DNA of 64,000 nucleotides from Inhella crocodyli (GTDB lineage: Bacteria > Pseudomonadota > Gammaproteobacteria > Burkholderiales > Burkholderiaceae_C). A model generated the notes under the pieces. That model saw nothing but the letters and a program-made list of their open reading frames with translations. It ran no database searches and was not told the origin of the DNA. The position numbers were made by a program, and so were the translations under genes. The stretch lies in NCBI RefSeq assembly GCF_004004565.1, contig NZ_SACM01000001.1, positions 186,001 to 250,000 on the forward strand, read 5' to 3'. Positions 1 to 9,831 of the stretch are shown here, in pieces (position 1 is the stretch's first letter; each line of letters opens with the position of its first letter).

Positions 1-582
1 GCTGCCGGTGTGGCTGGGCACGCCCCACAGGGGGCCGATGCGCGGGAACAGCAGGAACAGCAGCACCATCACGGGCAGGCCATAGGCGGTCGTGCGGGCC
101 GCCTCGCGCGCGGCGATCTTCAGGCTGGGCTGCCCCAGGGGCATCTGGGCCAGCACCAGCGCGGTCAGCAGGCCCCAGACGCTGAGCAGGGTCCACGCCG
201 CCACCCACAGCGCCTGGCTGTACAGGAACTGCGTGAGCACCAAGAAGAAGCCGAGGAAGAACACGACGAAGGCGTCCCGGCGGCCGTGCATCTCCAAGAG
301 CTTCAGCGCCAGCAGGATGCTGACCAGGGTCAGCCCGCTGGCCCGGCCCACCAGCACCCCGTGGCTCAGCTTGGCCCCGACGGCGGCGGCGACGGCGATG
401 AGCAGCAGGACCCAGCGCGCCGGCAGCGCCTTCGTGCGCCAAGCCAGGGCCGCTCGCCAGGCCAGCAGCGCCAGCGCCAGGGCTGCCGCCCACAGGGGCA
501 CGCGCCACAGGTGCGGCCCGATGGCCAGGGCCACCACGCCGATGAGGAAGCCGGTGTCGCGCTGCTCGCGGCTCAGGGTCAT
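1..582 (-). CDS. TgpA-like DUF3488/transglutaminase membrane protein (3' part missing)
   Basis: This is the N-terminal part (194 codons) of a gene that leaves the window at its left edge. The start is an ATG at 582 that overlaps the stop of the upstream DUF58 gene as ATGA. The visible protein starts MTLSREQRDTGF and is almost entirely hydrophobic helices separated by short basic loops, as in the DUF3488 membrane region that precedes a periplasmic transglutaminase-like domain in TgpA proteins. That catalytic domain would lie outside the window and is not seen. The order MoxR ATPase, DUF58, DUF3488/transglutaminase is a recurring bacterial operon, which supports the call. TgpA is an essential protein of unclear substrate in Pseudomonas aeruginosa; the role here is inferred only from family and context. 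Confidence 0.85.
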   Translation of the reverse strand, partial: MTLSREQRDTGFLIGVVALAIGPHLWRVPLWAAALALALLAWRAALAWRTKALPARWVLLLIAVAAAVGAKLSHGVLVGRASGLTLVSILLALKLLEMHGRRDAFVVFFLGFFLVLTQFLYSQALWVAAWTLLSVWGLLTALVLAQMPLGQPSLKIAAREAARTTAYGLPVMVLLFLLFPRIGPLWGVPSHTGS

Positions 583-1577
583 GGCGCCATCCCCACCAAG
601 GCAAGTCGCTCCAGCGCTTGCCGCTTTTGCTTCGGTCCCTGGCCCAGGGGCAGTTCCTGGCCGGGCAGGCGCAGGCCCCAGTCCAGGGCGCGGCGGTCGG
701 CGGCCAACACCCAGGCCGTCAAGCGCTGCCAGCGCTGCTCGTCGGGCAAGCCCAGGGTGTCGTCCGCGTCCAGCCAGCAGTCTTGTCCCTGTGGCGGCGC
801 GCTCCATTCCCGCACCCACAGCGGCGCGTTGGGATCGGACTGCTGGGCGGCCTTGTTCCACAGCACGTGGCGCAGTCCGTCGCCCTCGCGCCAGGGGCGC
901 ACCCCGTGCAGCTCATCGCCCCCACCGGCGCGCATCGCGTGGGGCTGGGGCGGCGCCTCGTGGCCCACGGCCCGGCCCGGGGGCAGGGGCGGGCAGGGCT
1001 GCTCGGCCGCGGGGTAGACCCACTGGCGGCTGGCGGCGCGCCAGTAGCTCCAGGCGACGAACAACCCCAGCGGGTAGCGCGTTTCCACCCGCAGCACGGG
1101 CAGCTCGTGCAGGCCTCGGCCCGGGGCCTTCCAGTGCAGGGTCAACTCGGCCAGGCTTTGGGCGGGCACGTCCACCCAGGCCAGGCTGCCAGCCGGGGCA
1201 TCGGCCAGGCGCAGGCCGATGCCAAAGCGCGCCCGCCCGGGGTTGTGCAGGCGCACGGTGATGGCTTGGTCGGCGTCGGCATGGCCGGCGGGGGGAGGCA
1301 ACAGGCTGAGCGTGAGGCCACGCAGGTTGCCGTGCGTGGTGTGCATGGAGGCCAGGCCGGCCCCGCACAGCAGGAAGGTCAGCGCGTAGCCCAGGCTGAG
1401 CTGGTCGTTGATGGAGGCGACCAGCAGCAAGAGCTGGGTCAGCACGAAGGCCGCCCCGACGGCCGTGGGCACGATGTACAGGTTGCGCTGGGTCAGGGTT
1501 TGCGTGTCGCGTGCCGGGTGGCGCGACTTCCACCAGGCCTGCCAGCGTCGCCGGGCGGCGTTCCACATGGCCGGCAA
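579..1577 (-). CDS. DUF58 domain protein
   Basis: A 332-residue membrane-anchored protein. A basic, Trp-rich N-terminus is followed by two adjacent hydrophobic helices at about residues 33-80, then a long soluble region. The DUF58 hallmark is visible near residues 220-245 as RPWREGDGLRHVLWNKAAQ, corresponding to the family pattern R-x-W-x-x-G-D-x-x-R-x-I-x-W. DUF58 proteins are a von Willebrand A-like family that partner with MoxR AAA ATPases, and their biochemical role is not settled. It lies 4 bases downstream of the MoxR gene and overlaps the next gene by ATGA, so the three are very probably co-translated. A slightly later ATG at 1568 is also possible as start. Confidence 0.88.
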   Translation of the reverse strand: MPAMWNAARRRWQAWWKSRHPARDTQTLTQRNLYIVPTAVGAAFVLTQLLLLVASINDQLSLGYALTFLLCGAGLASMHTTHGNLRGLTLSLLPPPAGHADADQAITVRLHNPGRARFGIGLRLADAPAGSLAWVDVPAQSLAELTLHWKAPGRGLHELPVLRVETRYPLGLFVAWSYWRAASRQWVYPAAEQPCPPLPPGRAVGHEAPPQPHAMRAGGGDELHGVRPWREGDGLRHVLWNKAAQQSDPNAPLWVREWSAPPQGQDCWLDADDTLGLPDEQRWQRLTAWVLAADRRALDWGLRLPGQELPLGQGPKQKRQALERLALVGMAP

Positions 1578-1581
1578 CCGC

Positions 1582-2535
1582 TCAGGGCAGGGGAACGCCG
1601 TCGATCAGGGCCCGCACCTGCTCCACGCTGCCGCGGCCGCTGCCCGCGCGGGCGTGCAGCCGGTGCGCCAGCACCTGCACCGCCACGGCCTGCACGTCGT
1701 CGGGCGACACGTGCGCGCGCCCGGCCAGCAAGGCCTTGGCGCGGGCGGCCCGCAGCCAGGCCAGGCCGGCGCGCGGGCTCAGGCCCTCGGTGAACCACTG
1801 GCCCCCGCGCGTGGCCTCGAGCAGCGCTTGCAGGTAATCGAGCAGTGCCGGGCTCGCGGCGATCTGCCGCGCCGCGGCCTGGGCCTGTTGCAGCTGGGCC
1901 GGGCTCATCACCGGGCGCAGGGCGGCCAACTGCTCGCGGCTGTCGCCCCCCGCCAGCAACTCGCGCTCGGCGGCGCGGTCGGGGTAGCCCAGGCGGATGG
2001 TCATCAAAAAGCGGTCGAGCTGCGACTCCGGCAGCGGGTAGGTGCCCAGCTGCTCGGTGGGGTTCTGCGTGGCGATGACGAAGAAGGGCTGGGGCAGGGC
2101 GTGGCTGAGGCCCTCCACCGTGACCTGGCGCTCTTCCATGGCCTCGAGCAGGGCCGACTGGGTTTTGGGGCCCGCCCGGTTGATTTCGTCGGCCAGCAGC
2201 ACCTGCGCGAACACCGGGCCGGGCTTGAACACGAACTGGCCGGCCTGCCGGTCGAAAACGTTGACCCCCGTGAGGTCGCTGGGCAGCAGGTCGGCGGTGA
2301 ACTGGGTGCGGGAGAACTGCAGGCCCAGGGTCAGGGCCAGGGCCTGGGCCAGCGTGGTCTTGCCCACGCCCGGCAGGTCCTCGATCAGCAGGTGCCCCCC
2401 GGCGACCAAGCAGGCCAAGCAGTCGGCCACTTGCGTGGCCTTGCCCTTGATCACCGTGCTAATCTGGTTTTGCACCTGGGCCAAGAGGGCCGGCAGGGCG
2501 TCGCCACCGGGCGAGTGCAAGGGGTCTGGTTTCAT
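1582..2535 (-). CDS. MoxR-family AAA+ ATPase
   Basis: A 317-residue soluble ATPase. Walker A is GVGKTT at residues 56-61, Walker B is LLADE at 113-117, and sensor 1 is ATQNP at 155-159, followed by the lid domain typical of MoxR (AAA_3 plus AAA_lid_2). MoxR proteins act as chaperone-like ATPases that mature or assemble partner complexes, usually encoded beside DUF58/VWA proteins, as here. It is the first gene of a three-gene minus-strand operon. Its start lies only 33 bases from that of the divergent deacetylase-family gene, so both promoters must overlap this gap or the coding regions. Confidence 0.93.
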   Translation of the reverse strand: MKPDPLHSPGGDALPALLAQVQNQISTVIKGKATQVADCLACLVAGGHLLIEDLPGVGKTTLAQALALTLGLQFSRTQFTADLLPSDLTGVNVFDRQAGQFVFKPGPVFAQVLLADEINRAGPKTQSALLEAMEERQVTVEGLSHALPQPFFVIATQNPTEQLGTYPLPESQLDRFLMTIRLGYPDRAAERELLAGGDSREQLAALRPVMSPAQLQQAQAAARQIAASPALLDYLQALLEATRGGQWFTEGLSPRAGLAWLRAARAKALLAGRAHVSPDDVQAVAVQVLAHRLHARAGSGRGSVEQVRALIDGVPLP

Positions 2536-2568
2536 GGGCCGACCTTAGCGCAAAGCCAACAACCTTCG

Positions 2569-3495
2569 ATGCGGACCGCGTTTTTCACCCACCCCAGCTT
2601 CTGGCAACACGCCATGGGGGCCGGGCACCCCGAGTGCCCCGAGCGCCTGGACGCCATCGACGAGGCCCTGTGCAGCACCGGCCTGATCGAGCACCTGGAC
2701 GTGGTGCAGGCCCGGGCCGCCACCTGGGAAGAACTGCGCTTGGCGCACAGCCCCGGCTACTTGAGCGCCCTGCGCCAGCGCCTGGGCGCGGTGACCCAGG
2801 TGGTGCAGCTCGACCCCGACACCGCCGCCAACCCGCACACCCTGACCGCGGCTCTGCATGCCGCCGGTGCGGCCTTGCAGGCCACCGAGCAGGTCTTGGC
2901 GGGGCGGGTGCGCAACGCTTTCTGTGCCGTGCGCCCGCCGGGCCACCATGCCACGCGCGACAAGGCGATGGGCTTTTGCTTCCTCAACAACGTGGCCCTG
3001 GCCGCGCGCTACGCCTTGGTGCACGGGGGCCTGCAGCGGGTGGCGGTGGTGGACTTTGACGTGCACCACGGCAATGGCACCGAGGACATCCTGGCGGGCG
3101 ACCCGCGGGCGCTGATGGTGGGCCTGTTCGAGCACCCGCTCTACCCCTTCAGCGGCGTGCCGCCCAAGGGCGACAACATGCTGAACCTGCCCCTGCCCGC
3201 GCACACGGGCAGCCAAGAGATCCGCGAGCACATCCGCGCCCAATGGATCCCGGCGCTGGAGGCCTTTCGCCCGCAAATGCTCTTCGTCAGTGCGGGCTTC
3301 GACGCCCACCAACTCGACCCCCTGGGCCTGCTGCGCTTGACCGAGGTGGACTACGCCTGGATCACCCAGCAACTGGCCGACGTGGCCGCCAAGCACGCCC
3401 AAGGGCGCATCGTCAGCTGCCTCGAAGGCGGCTACCACGTGTGGGCCCTGGCCCGCAGCGTGTGCGCGCACCTGCGGGTGTTGGCGGCGGTGTGA
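2569..3495 (+). CDS. Histone deacetylase family (class II-like) hydrolase
   Basis: A 308-residue zinc amidohydrolase of the arginase/deacetylase fold. Visible motifs are RPPGHHATRDKAMGFC (His126/His127 pair), VDFDVHHGNG (zinc-ligand Asp/His at about 164-166), the GFDAH stretch and a C-terminal LEGGY. These match bacterial HDAC-like proteins, including acetylpolyamine amidohydrolases and AcuC relatives. The natural substrate cannot be told from sequence; deacetylation of small amides or acetyl-lysine is the family expectation. The frame is open far upstream, but homology begins at the ATG at 2569 (MRTAFFTHP), which is chosen although no strong Shine-Dalgarno is seen. It stands alone, divergent from the MoxR operon. 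Confidence 0.9.
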   Translation: MRTAFFTHPSFWQHAMGAGHPECPERLDAIDEALCSTGLIEHLDVVQARAATWEELRLAHSPGYLSALRQRLGAVTQVVQLDPDTAANPHTLTAALHAAGAALQATEQVLAGRVRNAFCAVRPPGHHATRDKAMGFCFLNNVALAARYALVHGGLQRVAVVDFDVHHGNGTEDILAGDPRALMVGLFEHPLYPFSGVPPKGDNMLNLPLPAHTGSQEIREHIRAQWIPALEAFRPQMLFVSAGFDAHQLDPLGLLRLTEVDYAWITQQLADVAAKHAQGRIVSCLEGGYHVWALARSVCAHLRVLAAV

Positions 3496-3569
3496 GCCGC
3501 GTCGGCGTGTGATGCAAGTCATGGGCATCACCAGTTGGATCCGTTTGACAAGCCCAGGATTGCGCTGAG

Positions 3570-3596
3570 TCAAGGGGCCGACTGCGGCGTCGATGT
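3570..3596 (+). promoter_or_regulatory. Candidate sigma-28 (FliA) promoter
   Basis: TCAA at 3570-3573, then exactly 15 bases, then GTCGATGT at 3589-3596. The flagellar sigma-28 consensus is TAAA-N15-GCCGATAA; the match is 3 of 4 and 5 of 8 with correct spacing. It lies about 115 bases before a chemoreceptor gene, a class often under sigma-28 control. The match is partial, so this is a suggestion only. Confidence 0.35.
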
Positions 3597-3614
3597 CCCA
3601 ATAGGATGGTCCGA

Positions 3615-3654
3615 TGTAACAAGTGTGCAACTCCTCATGCAACGGCAGTGCAAC
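3615..3654 (+). repeat. Four helically phased TGYAAC direct repeats
   Basis: TGTAAC at 3615, TGCAAC at 3626, TGCAAC at 3638 and TGCAAC at 3649, with repeat starts spaced 11, 12 and 11 bases apart. All four therefore lie on nearly the same face of the helix. The array ends 58 bases before the ATG of the Aer-like receptor at 3713. Direct repeats with an 11-base period are the usual layout of OmpR/PhoB-type response-regulator sites, so a transcription-factor site is the likeliest reading. No regulator is identified. Confidence 0.6.
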
Positions 3655-3712
3655 TAGGCCGCTTGAGGGGGGGCTGAGTCGGTGAACGTGGTGAGTCAAC
3701 CAGGGGGAGTTC

Positions 3713-5323
3713 ATGAGACAAAGCGGTCCCGTTACCCAACGTGAGTTCACGTTTCCGCCCGAGGTCACGCTCGTGTCGGTCACGGACCCCAAGGGGCGCA
3801 TCACCTACTGCAACGACGCCTTCGTGGCCGTCAGCGGCTACGGCAGAGAGGAACTGCTGGGCCAGCCTCACAACCTGGTGCGGCACCTGGACATGCCCGA
3901 GGAGGCCTTTCGCGACCTCTGGGCCACGATCGAGCTGGGCCTGCCTTGGACGGGCATGGTCAAGAATCGGCGCAAGGACGGCGACCACTATTGGGTGGAG
4001 GCCAACGTGACGCCGCTGCGCGCGGGCGATCGCACGATGGGCTACGTGTCGGTGCGAACCTCCCCCAGCCGGAGCCAGGTGCAGCAGGCAGAGACCTTGT
4101 ACGCCCAGATGCGCGACGAAGTGCGCGGCGGTGCTTTGCGCACGGTGCTGTCGGCGGGGCAGATTTCTTTGCGCGACCCGGTGAGTCGCGCCCGCAGCTT
4201 CTTGCGCGGGTGGGGTCACCGCATTGGGTCCGTGGGGGCCACGGCCGGCGTCGGCGCCGTGCTCACGGGCTGGTCGGCCCCGTGGGGTCCTTTGGTGTGG
4301 CTGCCCGTGGCCGCGGCCACCCTGGCCGCCACGGCCTGGGCCAAGCACGTGTCGGTCGAGAAGCGCTTGGAACGCGTGACGCGCCATGCGCTGCAGGTGG
4401 CCGCGGGCGACCTGTGTGCCGAGCCCCTGGAGGTCTCGCGGGGCCCGTGGATGAACCTGGAGCGCAGCCTCAACCAGGTGGCGGTCAACCTGCGCACCGT
4501 GGTGCTGGACTGCCGCAACGCCATCGAGGGCCTGCGCACGGCGGTGCAAGAGATCGCCGCGGGCAACCAAGACCTGTCGTCGCGCACCGAGTCCCAGGCC
4601 TCGAGCCTGGAGCAGACCGCGGCGACGATGGACCAGATCAACGGCACCGTGCAGCAAAGCGCGGGCTCGGCGCAGCAGGGCGCTTCCATGTCGGCCGAGG
4701 CGGCCAGCCTGGCCGCCGAGACCAACGCCAGCGTGCGCGACGCGGCCCAGGCCATGGTCCAGATCCAGTCGGCCTCGGACCGGATTGCCGACTTCATCCA
4801 AGTCATCGAAGGCGTGGCCTTCCAGACCAACATCCTGGCGCTGAACGCGGCCGTGGAGGCGGCGCGGGCGGGCGACAGCGGGCGCGGTTTTGCCGTGGTG
4901 GCCGCCGAGGTGCGCGCCCTGGCGCAGCGCACCACCGAGGCCGCCAAGGAGGTGCGCAAGCTGATCACCGATGCCTCCGAGCGGGTGCGCACGGGCAACG
5001 CCCACACGCAAACGGCGCAGTCGCAAATGGACGCGGCCGTGGCCTCCGTGGCGCGGGTGTCGCAGGTGCTGCAAGAAATCAGCCACGCCACCGCCGAGCA
5101 ACAGTCGGGCATCGCGCAGATCAACGAGGCGGTGACGCACATCGACGGCATCACCCAGCAAAACGCCGCGATGGTGGAAGAACTGGCCTCGGCGGCGATG
5201 AGTGTGTCCAGCCAGGTGGAGGCCGTGGCCGACACCATGAGCCTGTTCCGCCTCAAGGCCAGCGACCGCAGCATCGCCGAGGTCGACGCCGTGGAACTGC
5301 GCCGCCAAGCCCGCAGCGCCTGA
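3713..5323 (+). CDS. Aer-like PAS-domain methyl-accepting chemotaxis protein
   Basis: A 536-residue chemoreceptor. An N-terminal PAS domain at about residues 15-115 contains Aer-type motifs ([33 protein letters not shown]). It is followed by a hydrophobic hairpin at about 172-208, a short linker, and the long coiled-coil signalling domain with the conserved tip [17 protein letters not shown] at about 370-387. In E. coli Aer the PAS domain binds FAD and reports redox or oxygen state; FAD binding here is inferred from similarity. The start ATG is preceded by a good GGGGAG ribosome site. The C-terminus has no CheR-docking NWETF-type pentapeptide, as in Aer. Upstream lie a possible sigma-28 promoter and a phased repeat array. 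Confidence 0.93.
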   Translation: MRQSGPVTQREFTFPPEVTLVSVTDPKGRITYCNDAFVAVSGYGREELLGQPHNLVRHLDMPEEAFRDLWATIELGLPWTGMVKNRRKDGDHYWVEANVTPLRAGDRTMGYVSVRTSPSRSQVQQAETLYAQMRDEVRGGALRTVLSAGQISLRDPVSRARSFLRGWGHRIGSVGATAGVGAVLTGWSAPWGPLVWLPVAAATLAATAWAKHVSVEKRLERVTRHALQVAAGDLCAEPLEVSRGPWMNLERSLNQVAVNLRTVVLDCRNAIEGLRTAVQEIAAGNQDLSSRTESQASSLEQTAATMDQINGTVQQSAGSAQQGASMSAEAASLAAETNASVRDAAQAMVQIQSASDRIADFIQVIEGVAFQTNILALNAAVEAARAGDSGRGFAVVAAEVRALAQRTTEAAKEVRKLITDASERVRTGNAHTQTAQSQMDAAVASVARVSQVLQEISHATAEQQSGIAQINEAVTHIDGITQQNAAMVEELASAAMSVSSQVEAVADTMSLFRLKASDRSIAEVDAVELRRQARSA

Positions 5324-5363
5324 GCGGCCGGCCGGGACCGCGCCGGCCCTGGACAATGGCCGG

Positions 5364-6620
5364 ATGAACACTTGGACGCAATGGGAGGGCCTGCTGGCCC
5401 AGCCCGGCATCGCCTGGGAGGGCGTGCTGCTTCTCGCCGTGCTGGGCGCTGCCGCGGCATTGGCCTGGTTTCTCGCCCGCCGACGCGAGCGCGATGCGGC
5501 CGAGGTGGCCGCCTCGGTCATGCTGGGCGACCACGGCATCGACGGGGCCCTGTTCCCGGCCCTGGCCTTGGCCCTGGCCTGGGGCCTGAAGTGGCTGCTG
5601 CCGCTGTGGGGCCTGCAGCCCGGCTTGGTGCGCCTCGCCCTGCCGCTGCTGGTGTCGCTGCTGTTGATCCGGGTGGTGGCGCGCGTGCTGCGCGCGGCCT
5701 GGCCCGATTCGCGCTGGGCGGCGATGGTCGAGCGCTCGGTGTCCTGGTTGGCCTGGGGGGGCTCGGTGCTTTGGGTCACGGGCCTGTGGCCCTTGGTCTG
5801 GGGCGAGTTGGAGTCGCACCAGTGGAAGCTGGGCGGCAAGTACATCAGCTTGGCCACGATGCTCGAGGCGAGCTTCTCGGTGGTGCTGGTCATGGTGGTG
5901 GCCCTGTGGCTGTCGGCCGCCATCGAGAGCCGACTGCTGCGCGGCGCCACGGGCGACGACATCTCCTCGCGCAAGATCGTGGCCAACCTGGCCAAGGCCC
6001 TGCTGCTCTTCGTGGGCTTGCTCGTGGCCCTGACCAGCGCCGGCATCGACCTCACGGCCCTTTCGGTGCTGGGTGGCGCCCTGGGCGTGGGCATCGGCTT
6101 TGGCCTGCAGAAGCTGGCCAGCAACTACGTCAGCGGCTTCGTCATCCTGGCCGAGCGCTCGCTGCGCATCGGCGACATGGTGCGGGTCGACGGTTTTGAA
6201 GGCCGCATCACCGACATCAAGACGCGCTACACGGTGATCCGCGCGCTCAACGGCCGCGAGAGCATCGTGCCCAACGAGCTGCTGATCACGCAGCGCGTGG
6301 AAAACAGCAGCCTGGCCGACCCGAAGGTGGCCTTGAGTGCCACCGTCAGCGTGCCCTACGACGCCGACTTGGCCACCCTGATGCCCGCCTTGCAGGCGGC
6401 CGTTCAGGCCGTGCCGCGCATCCAGACCGACCCGCCGCCGAGCGTGCAACTCAGCCAGTTCGGGGCCGATGGGCTGGAGCTGACGGTCGTCTATTGGATC
6501 GCCGACCCCGAGAACGGGGCTGGCAGCGTGCGCAGCGACGTCAACCTGGCCGTGCTGGCCCTGCTGCGCGAGCGGGGCGTGGACATCCCTTACCCGCAGC
6601 GGGTGCTGCACCAGCGCTGA
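5364..6620 (+). CDS. MscS-family mechanosensitive ion channel
   Basis: A 418-residue inner-membrane channel. Several N-terminal hydrophobic helices precede the MscS core: the glycine/alanine-rich pore helix LGGALGVGIGFGLQKLASN followed by FVILAERSLRIGD, around residues 230-272, then the soluble beta domain with VPNELLITQRVENSS. These are the signature regions of the small-conductance channel that opens under membrane tension during hypo-osmotic shock. It is longer at the N-terminus than E. coli MscS (286 residues), with extra helices as in YbdG/YnaI-type homologues. It follows the chemoreceptor by 40 bases in the same direction and may be co-transcribed. Confidence 0.92.
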   Translation: MNTWTQWEGLLAQPGIAWEGVLLLAVLGAAAALAWFLARRRERDAAEVAASVMLGDHGIDGALFPALALALAWGLKWLLPLWGLQPGLVRLALPLLVSLLLIRVVARVLRAAWPDSRWAAMVERSVSWLAWGGSVLWVTGLWPLVWGELESHQWKLGGKYISLATMLEASFSVVLVMVVALWLSAAIESRLLRGATGDDISSRKIVANLAKALLLFVGLLVALTSAGIDLTALSVLGGALGVGIGFGLQKLASNYVSGFVILAERSLRIGDMVRVDGFEGRITDIKTRYTVIRALNGRESIVPNELLITQRVENSSLADPKVALSATVSVPYDADLATLMPALQAAVQAVPRIQTDPPPSVQLSQFGADGLELTVVYWIADPENGAGSVRSDVNLAVLALLRERGVDIPYPQRVLHQR

Positions 6621-6640
6621 GCGCCGCCGCCCCGGGCGCG

Positions 6641-6666
6641 AAAAAAAAAGGCCGCTTGCGCGGCCT
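6641..6666 (-). terminator. Rho-independent terminator of the fumarase gene
   Basis: On the minus strand, a GC-rich hairpin (AGGCCGC-gcaa-GCGGCCT-type stem at 6650-6666) is followed by nine consecutive T (the A-run at 6641-6649 on the plus strand). It lies 22 bases beyond the fumarase stop, so it serves the minus-strand operon. The convergent MscS gene ends 20 bases away on the other side. Confidence 0.85.
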
Positions 6667-6687
6667 GGTGAACGGGCTGGGCCGGGT

Positions 6688-8214
6688 TCAGGCCACGGCC
6701 ACCGGGATCTTGCCGATCTTGGCCGACCACTCGGCCGGGCCAGTGTTGTGGGCGCTCGTGCCGCCCGCGTCCACGGCCACGGTGACGGGCATGTCGACGA
6801 CGTCGAATTCGTAGATCGCCTCCATGCCGAGGTCTTCGAAACCGACCACCTTGGCGGCCTTGATGGCCTTGGACACGAGGTAGGCGGCGCCGCCCACGGC
6901 CATCAGGTAGGCGCTCTTGTGCTGCTTGATGGCTTCGATGGCAAGCGGGCCGCGCTCGGCCTTGCCCACCATCGAGATCAGGCCGGTTTGCGACAGCATC
7001 ATTTCGGTGAACTTGTCCATGCGCGTGGCGGTGGTCGGGCCGGCGGGGCCCACCACCTCGTCGCGCACCGGGTCCACCGGGCCCACGTAGTAAATGACGC
7101 GGTTGGTGAAGTCCACGGGCAGCTTCTCGCCCTTGGCCAGCATGTCCTGGATGCGCTTGTGCGCGGCGTCGCGCCCCGTCAGCATCTTGCCGTTGAGCAG
7201 CAGGGTTTGGCCCGGCTTCCAGCTGGCGACTTGCTCTTTGGTCAGGGTGTTCAGGTCGACGCGGGTGCTCTTGTTGTAGTCGGGGGCCCAGTGCACGTCG
7301 GGCCACAGGCTCAAGGATGGCGGCTCGATGTAGCTCGGGCCGCTGCCGTCGAGCACGAAGTGCGCGTGGCGGGTGGCCGCGCAGTTGGGGATCATGGCGA
7401 TGGGCTTGCTGGCCGCGTGCGTTGGGTAGGTCTTGATCTTGACGTCCAGGACGGTGGTCAGGCCGCCCAAGCCCTGGGCCCCAATGCCCAAGGCGTTGAC
7501 CTTTTCGTACAGCTCGATGCGCAGCTCTTCCAGCTTGTTCTGCGGACCGCGCTGCAGCAACTCGTACATGTCGATGTCGTCCATCAGGGCCTCTTTGGCC
7601 AGCAGCGCCGCCTTCTCGGCCGTGCCGCCCACGCCGATGCCCAACATGCCCGGCGGGCACCAGCCGGCGCCCATGGTGGGCACGGTCTTGAGCACCCAGT
7701 CGACGATGTTGTCGCTGGGGTTGAGCATGTAGACCTTGCTCTTGTTTTCGGAGCCACCGCCCTTGGCGGCGACGATCACGTCGACGGTGTTGCCGGGCAC
7801 CACCTCCATGAAGACCACGGCCGGCGTGTTGTCCTTGGTGTTCTTGCGCTCGAAGATGGGGTCGGCCAGCACCGAGGCGCGCAATTTGTTGTCCGGGTGG
7901 TTGTAGGCGCGGCGCACGCCCTCGTTCACGGCGTCTTGGATGGAGCCCGGGAAGCCGGCCCAGCTCACGTCCATGCCGATCTTCAGGAACACGTTGACGA
8001 TGCCGGTGTCCTGGCAGATCGGACGCTTGCCTTCGGCGCACATGCGGCTGTTCGTCAGGATCTGCGCGATGGCGTCCTTGGCCGCGGGGCTTTGCTCGCG
8101 CTCGTAGGCGCGGGCCAGGTGCTGGATGTAGTCGGCCGGGTGGTAGTAGCTGATGTACTGCAGCGCGGCGGCGACGGATTCCACGAGGTCGTCGTGGCGG
8201 ATCACGGTGGGCAT
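6688..8214 (-). CDS. fumA: Fumarate hydratase, class I (4Fe-4S)
   Basis: A 508-residue class I fumarase that interconverts fumarate and malate in the TCA cycle. The alpha region contains RPICQDTG (Cys67, a cluster-ligand position) and the later cluster regions GWCPPGMLGIGVGG and PNCAATRHAHFVLDG; the C-terminal beta region begins near TGRDAAHKR and contains YVGPVDPVRDEVVGPAGPTT. The length matches single-chain class I enzymes. The 4Fe-4S cluster makes such enzymes oxygen- and iron-sensitive, and many bacteria pair them with class II FumC, not present in this window. The ATG lies two bases after a 10-bp hairpin that contains its ribosome site (see 8217-8248). Confidence 0.95.
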   Translation of the reverse strand: MPTVIRHDDLVESVAAALQYISYYHPADYIQHLARAYEREQSPAAKDAIAQILTNSRMCAEGKRPICQDTGIVNVFLKIGMDVSWAGFPGSIQDAVNEGVRRAYNHPDNKLRASVLADPIFERKNTKDNTPAVVFMEVVPGNTVDVIVAAKGGGSENKSKVYMLNPSDNIVDWVLKTVPTMGAGWCPPGMLGIGVGGTAEKAALLAKEALMDDIDMYELLQRGPQNKLEELRIELYEKVNALGIGAQGLGGLTTVLDVKIKTYPTHAASKPIAMIPNCAATRHAHFVLDGSGPSYIEPPSLSLWPDVHWAPDYNKSTRVDLNTLTKEQVASWKPGQTLLLNGKMLTGRDAAHKRIQDMLAKGEKLPVDFTNRVIYYVGPVDPVRDEVVGPAGPTTATRMDKFTEMMLSQTGLISMVGKAERGPLAIEAIKQHKSAYLMAVGGAAYLVSKAIKAAKVVGFEDLGMEAIYEFDVVDMPVTVAVDAGGTSAHNTGPAEWSAKIGKIPVAVA

Positions 8215-8216
8215 GA

Positions 8217-8246
8217 AAACTCCGGGACGGGGGCGATCCCCGGAGT

Positions 8247-8248
<2 letters not shown>
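8217..8248 (-). promoter_or_regulatory. Intercistronic hairpin covering the fumarase ribosome binding site
   Basis: On the minus strand AAACTCCGGG (8248-8239) pairs perfectly over 10 bp with CCCGGAGTTT (8226-8217), with a 12-base loop. The 5' arm overlaps the TAA stop of the histidine kinase. The 3' arm contains the GGAG Shine-Dalgarno of the fumarase gene, which starts at 8214 after TTTTC. The element therefore fills the whole 32-base gap between the genes. It can be read as a terminator for the kinase, as a translational lock on fumarase, or both. Confidence 0.7.
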
Positions 8249-9827
<1,579 letters not shown>

Positions 9828-9831
9828 GGGG

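Noticed and set aside
2569-3495. Naming the HDAC-like gene acuC (acetoin utilisation)
   Set aside because: No acetoin genes are near and the subfamily cannot be told by eye.
3635-6124. An 829-codon minus-strand open frame opposite the PAS receptor and MscS genes
   Set aside because: Crosses two real genes, has biased His/Arg/Gly composition and no motif.
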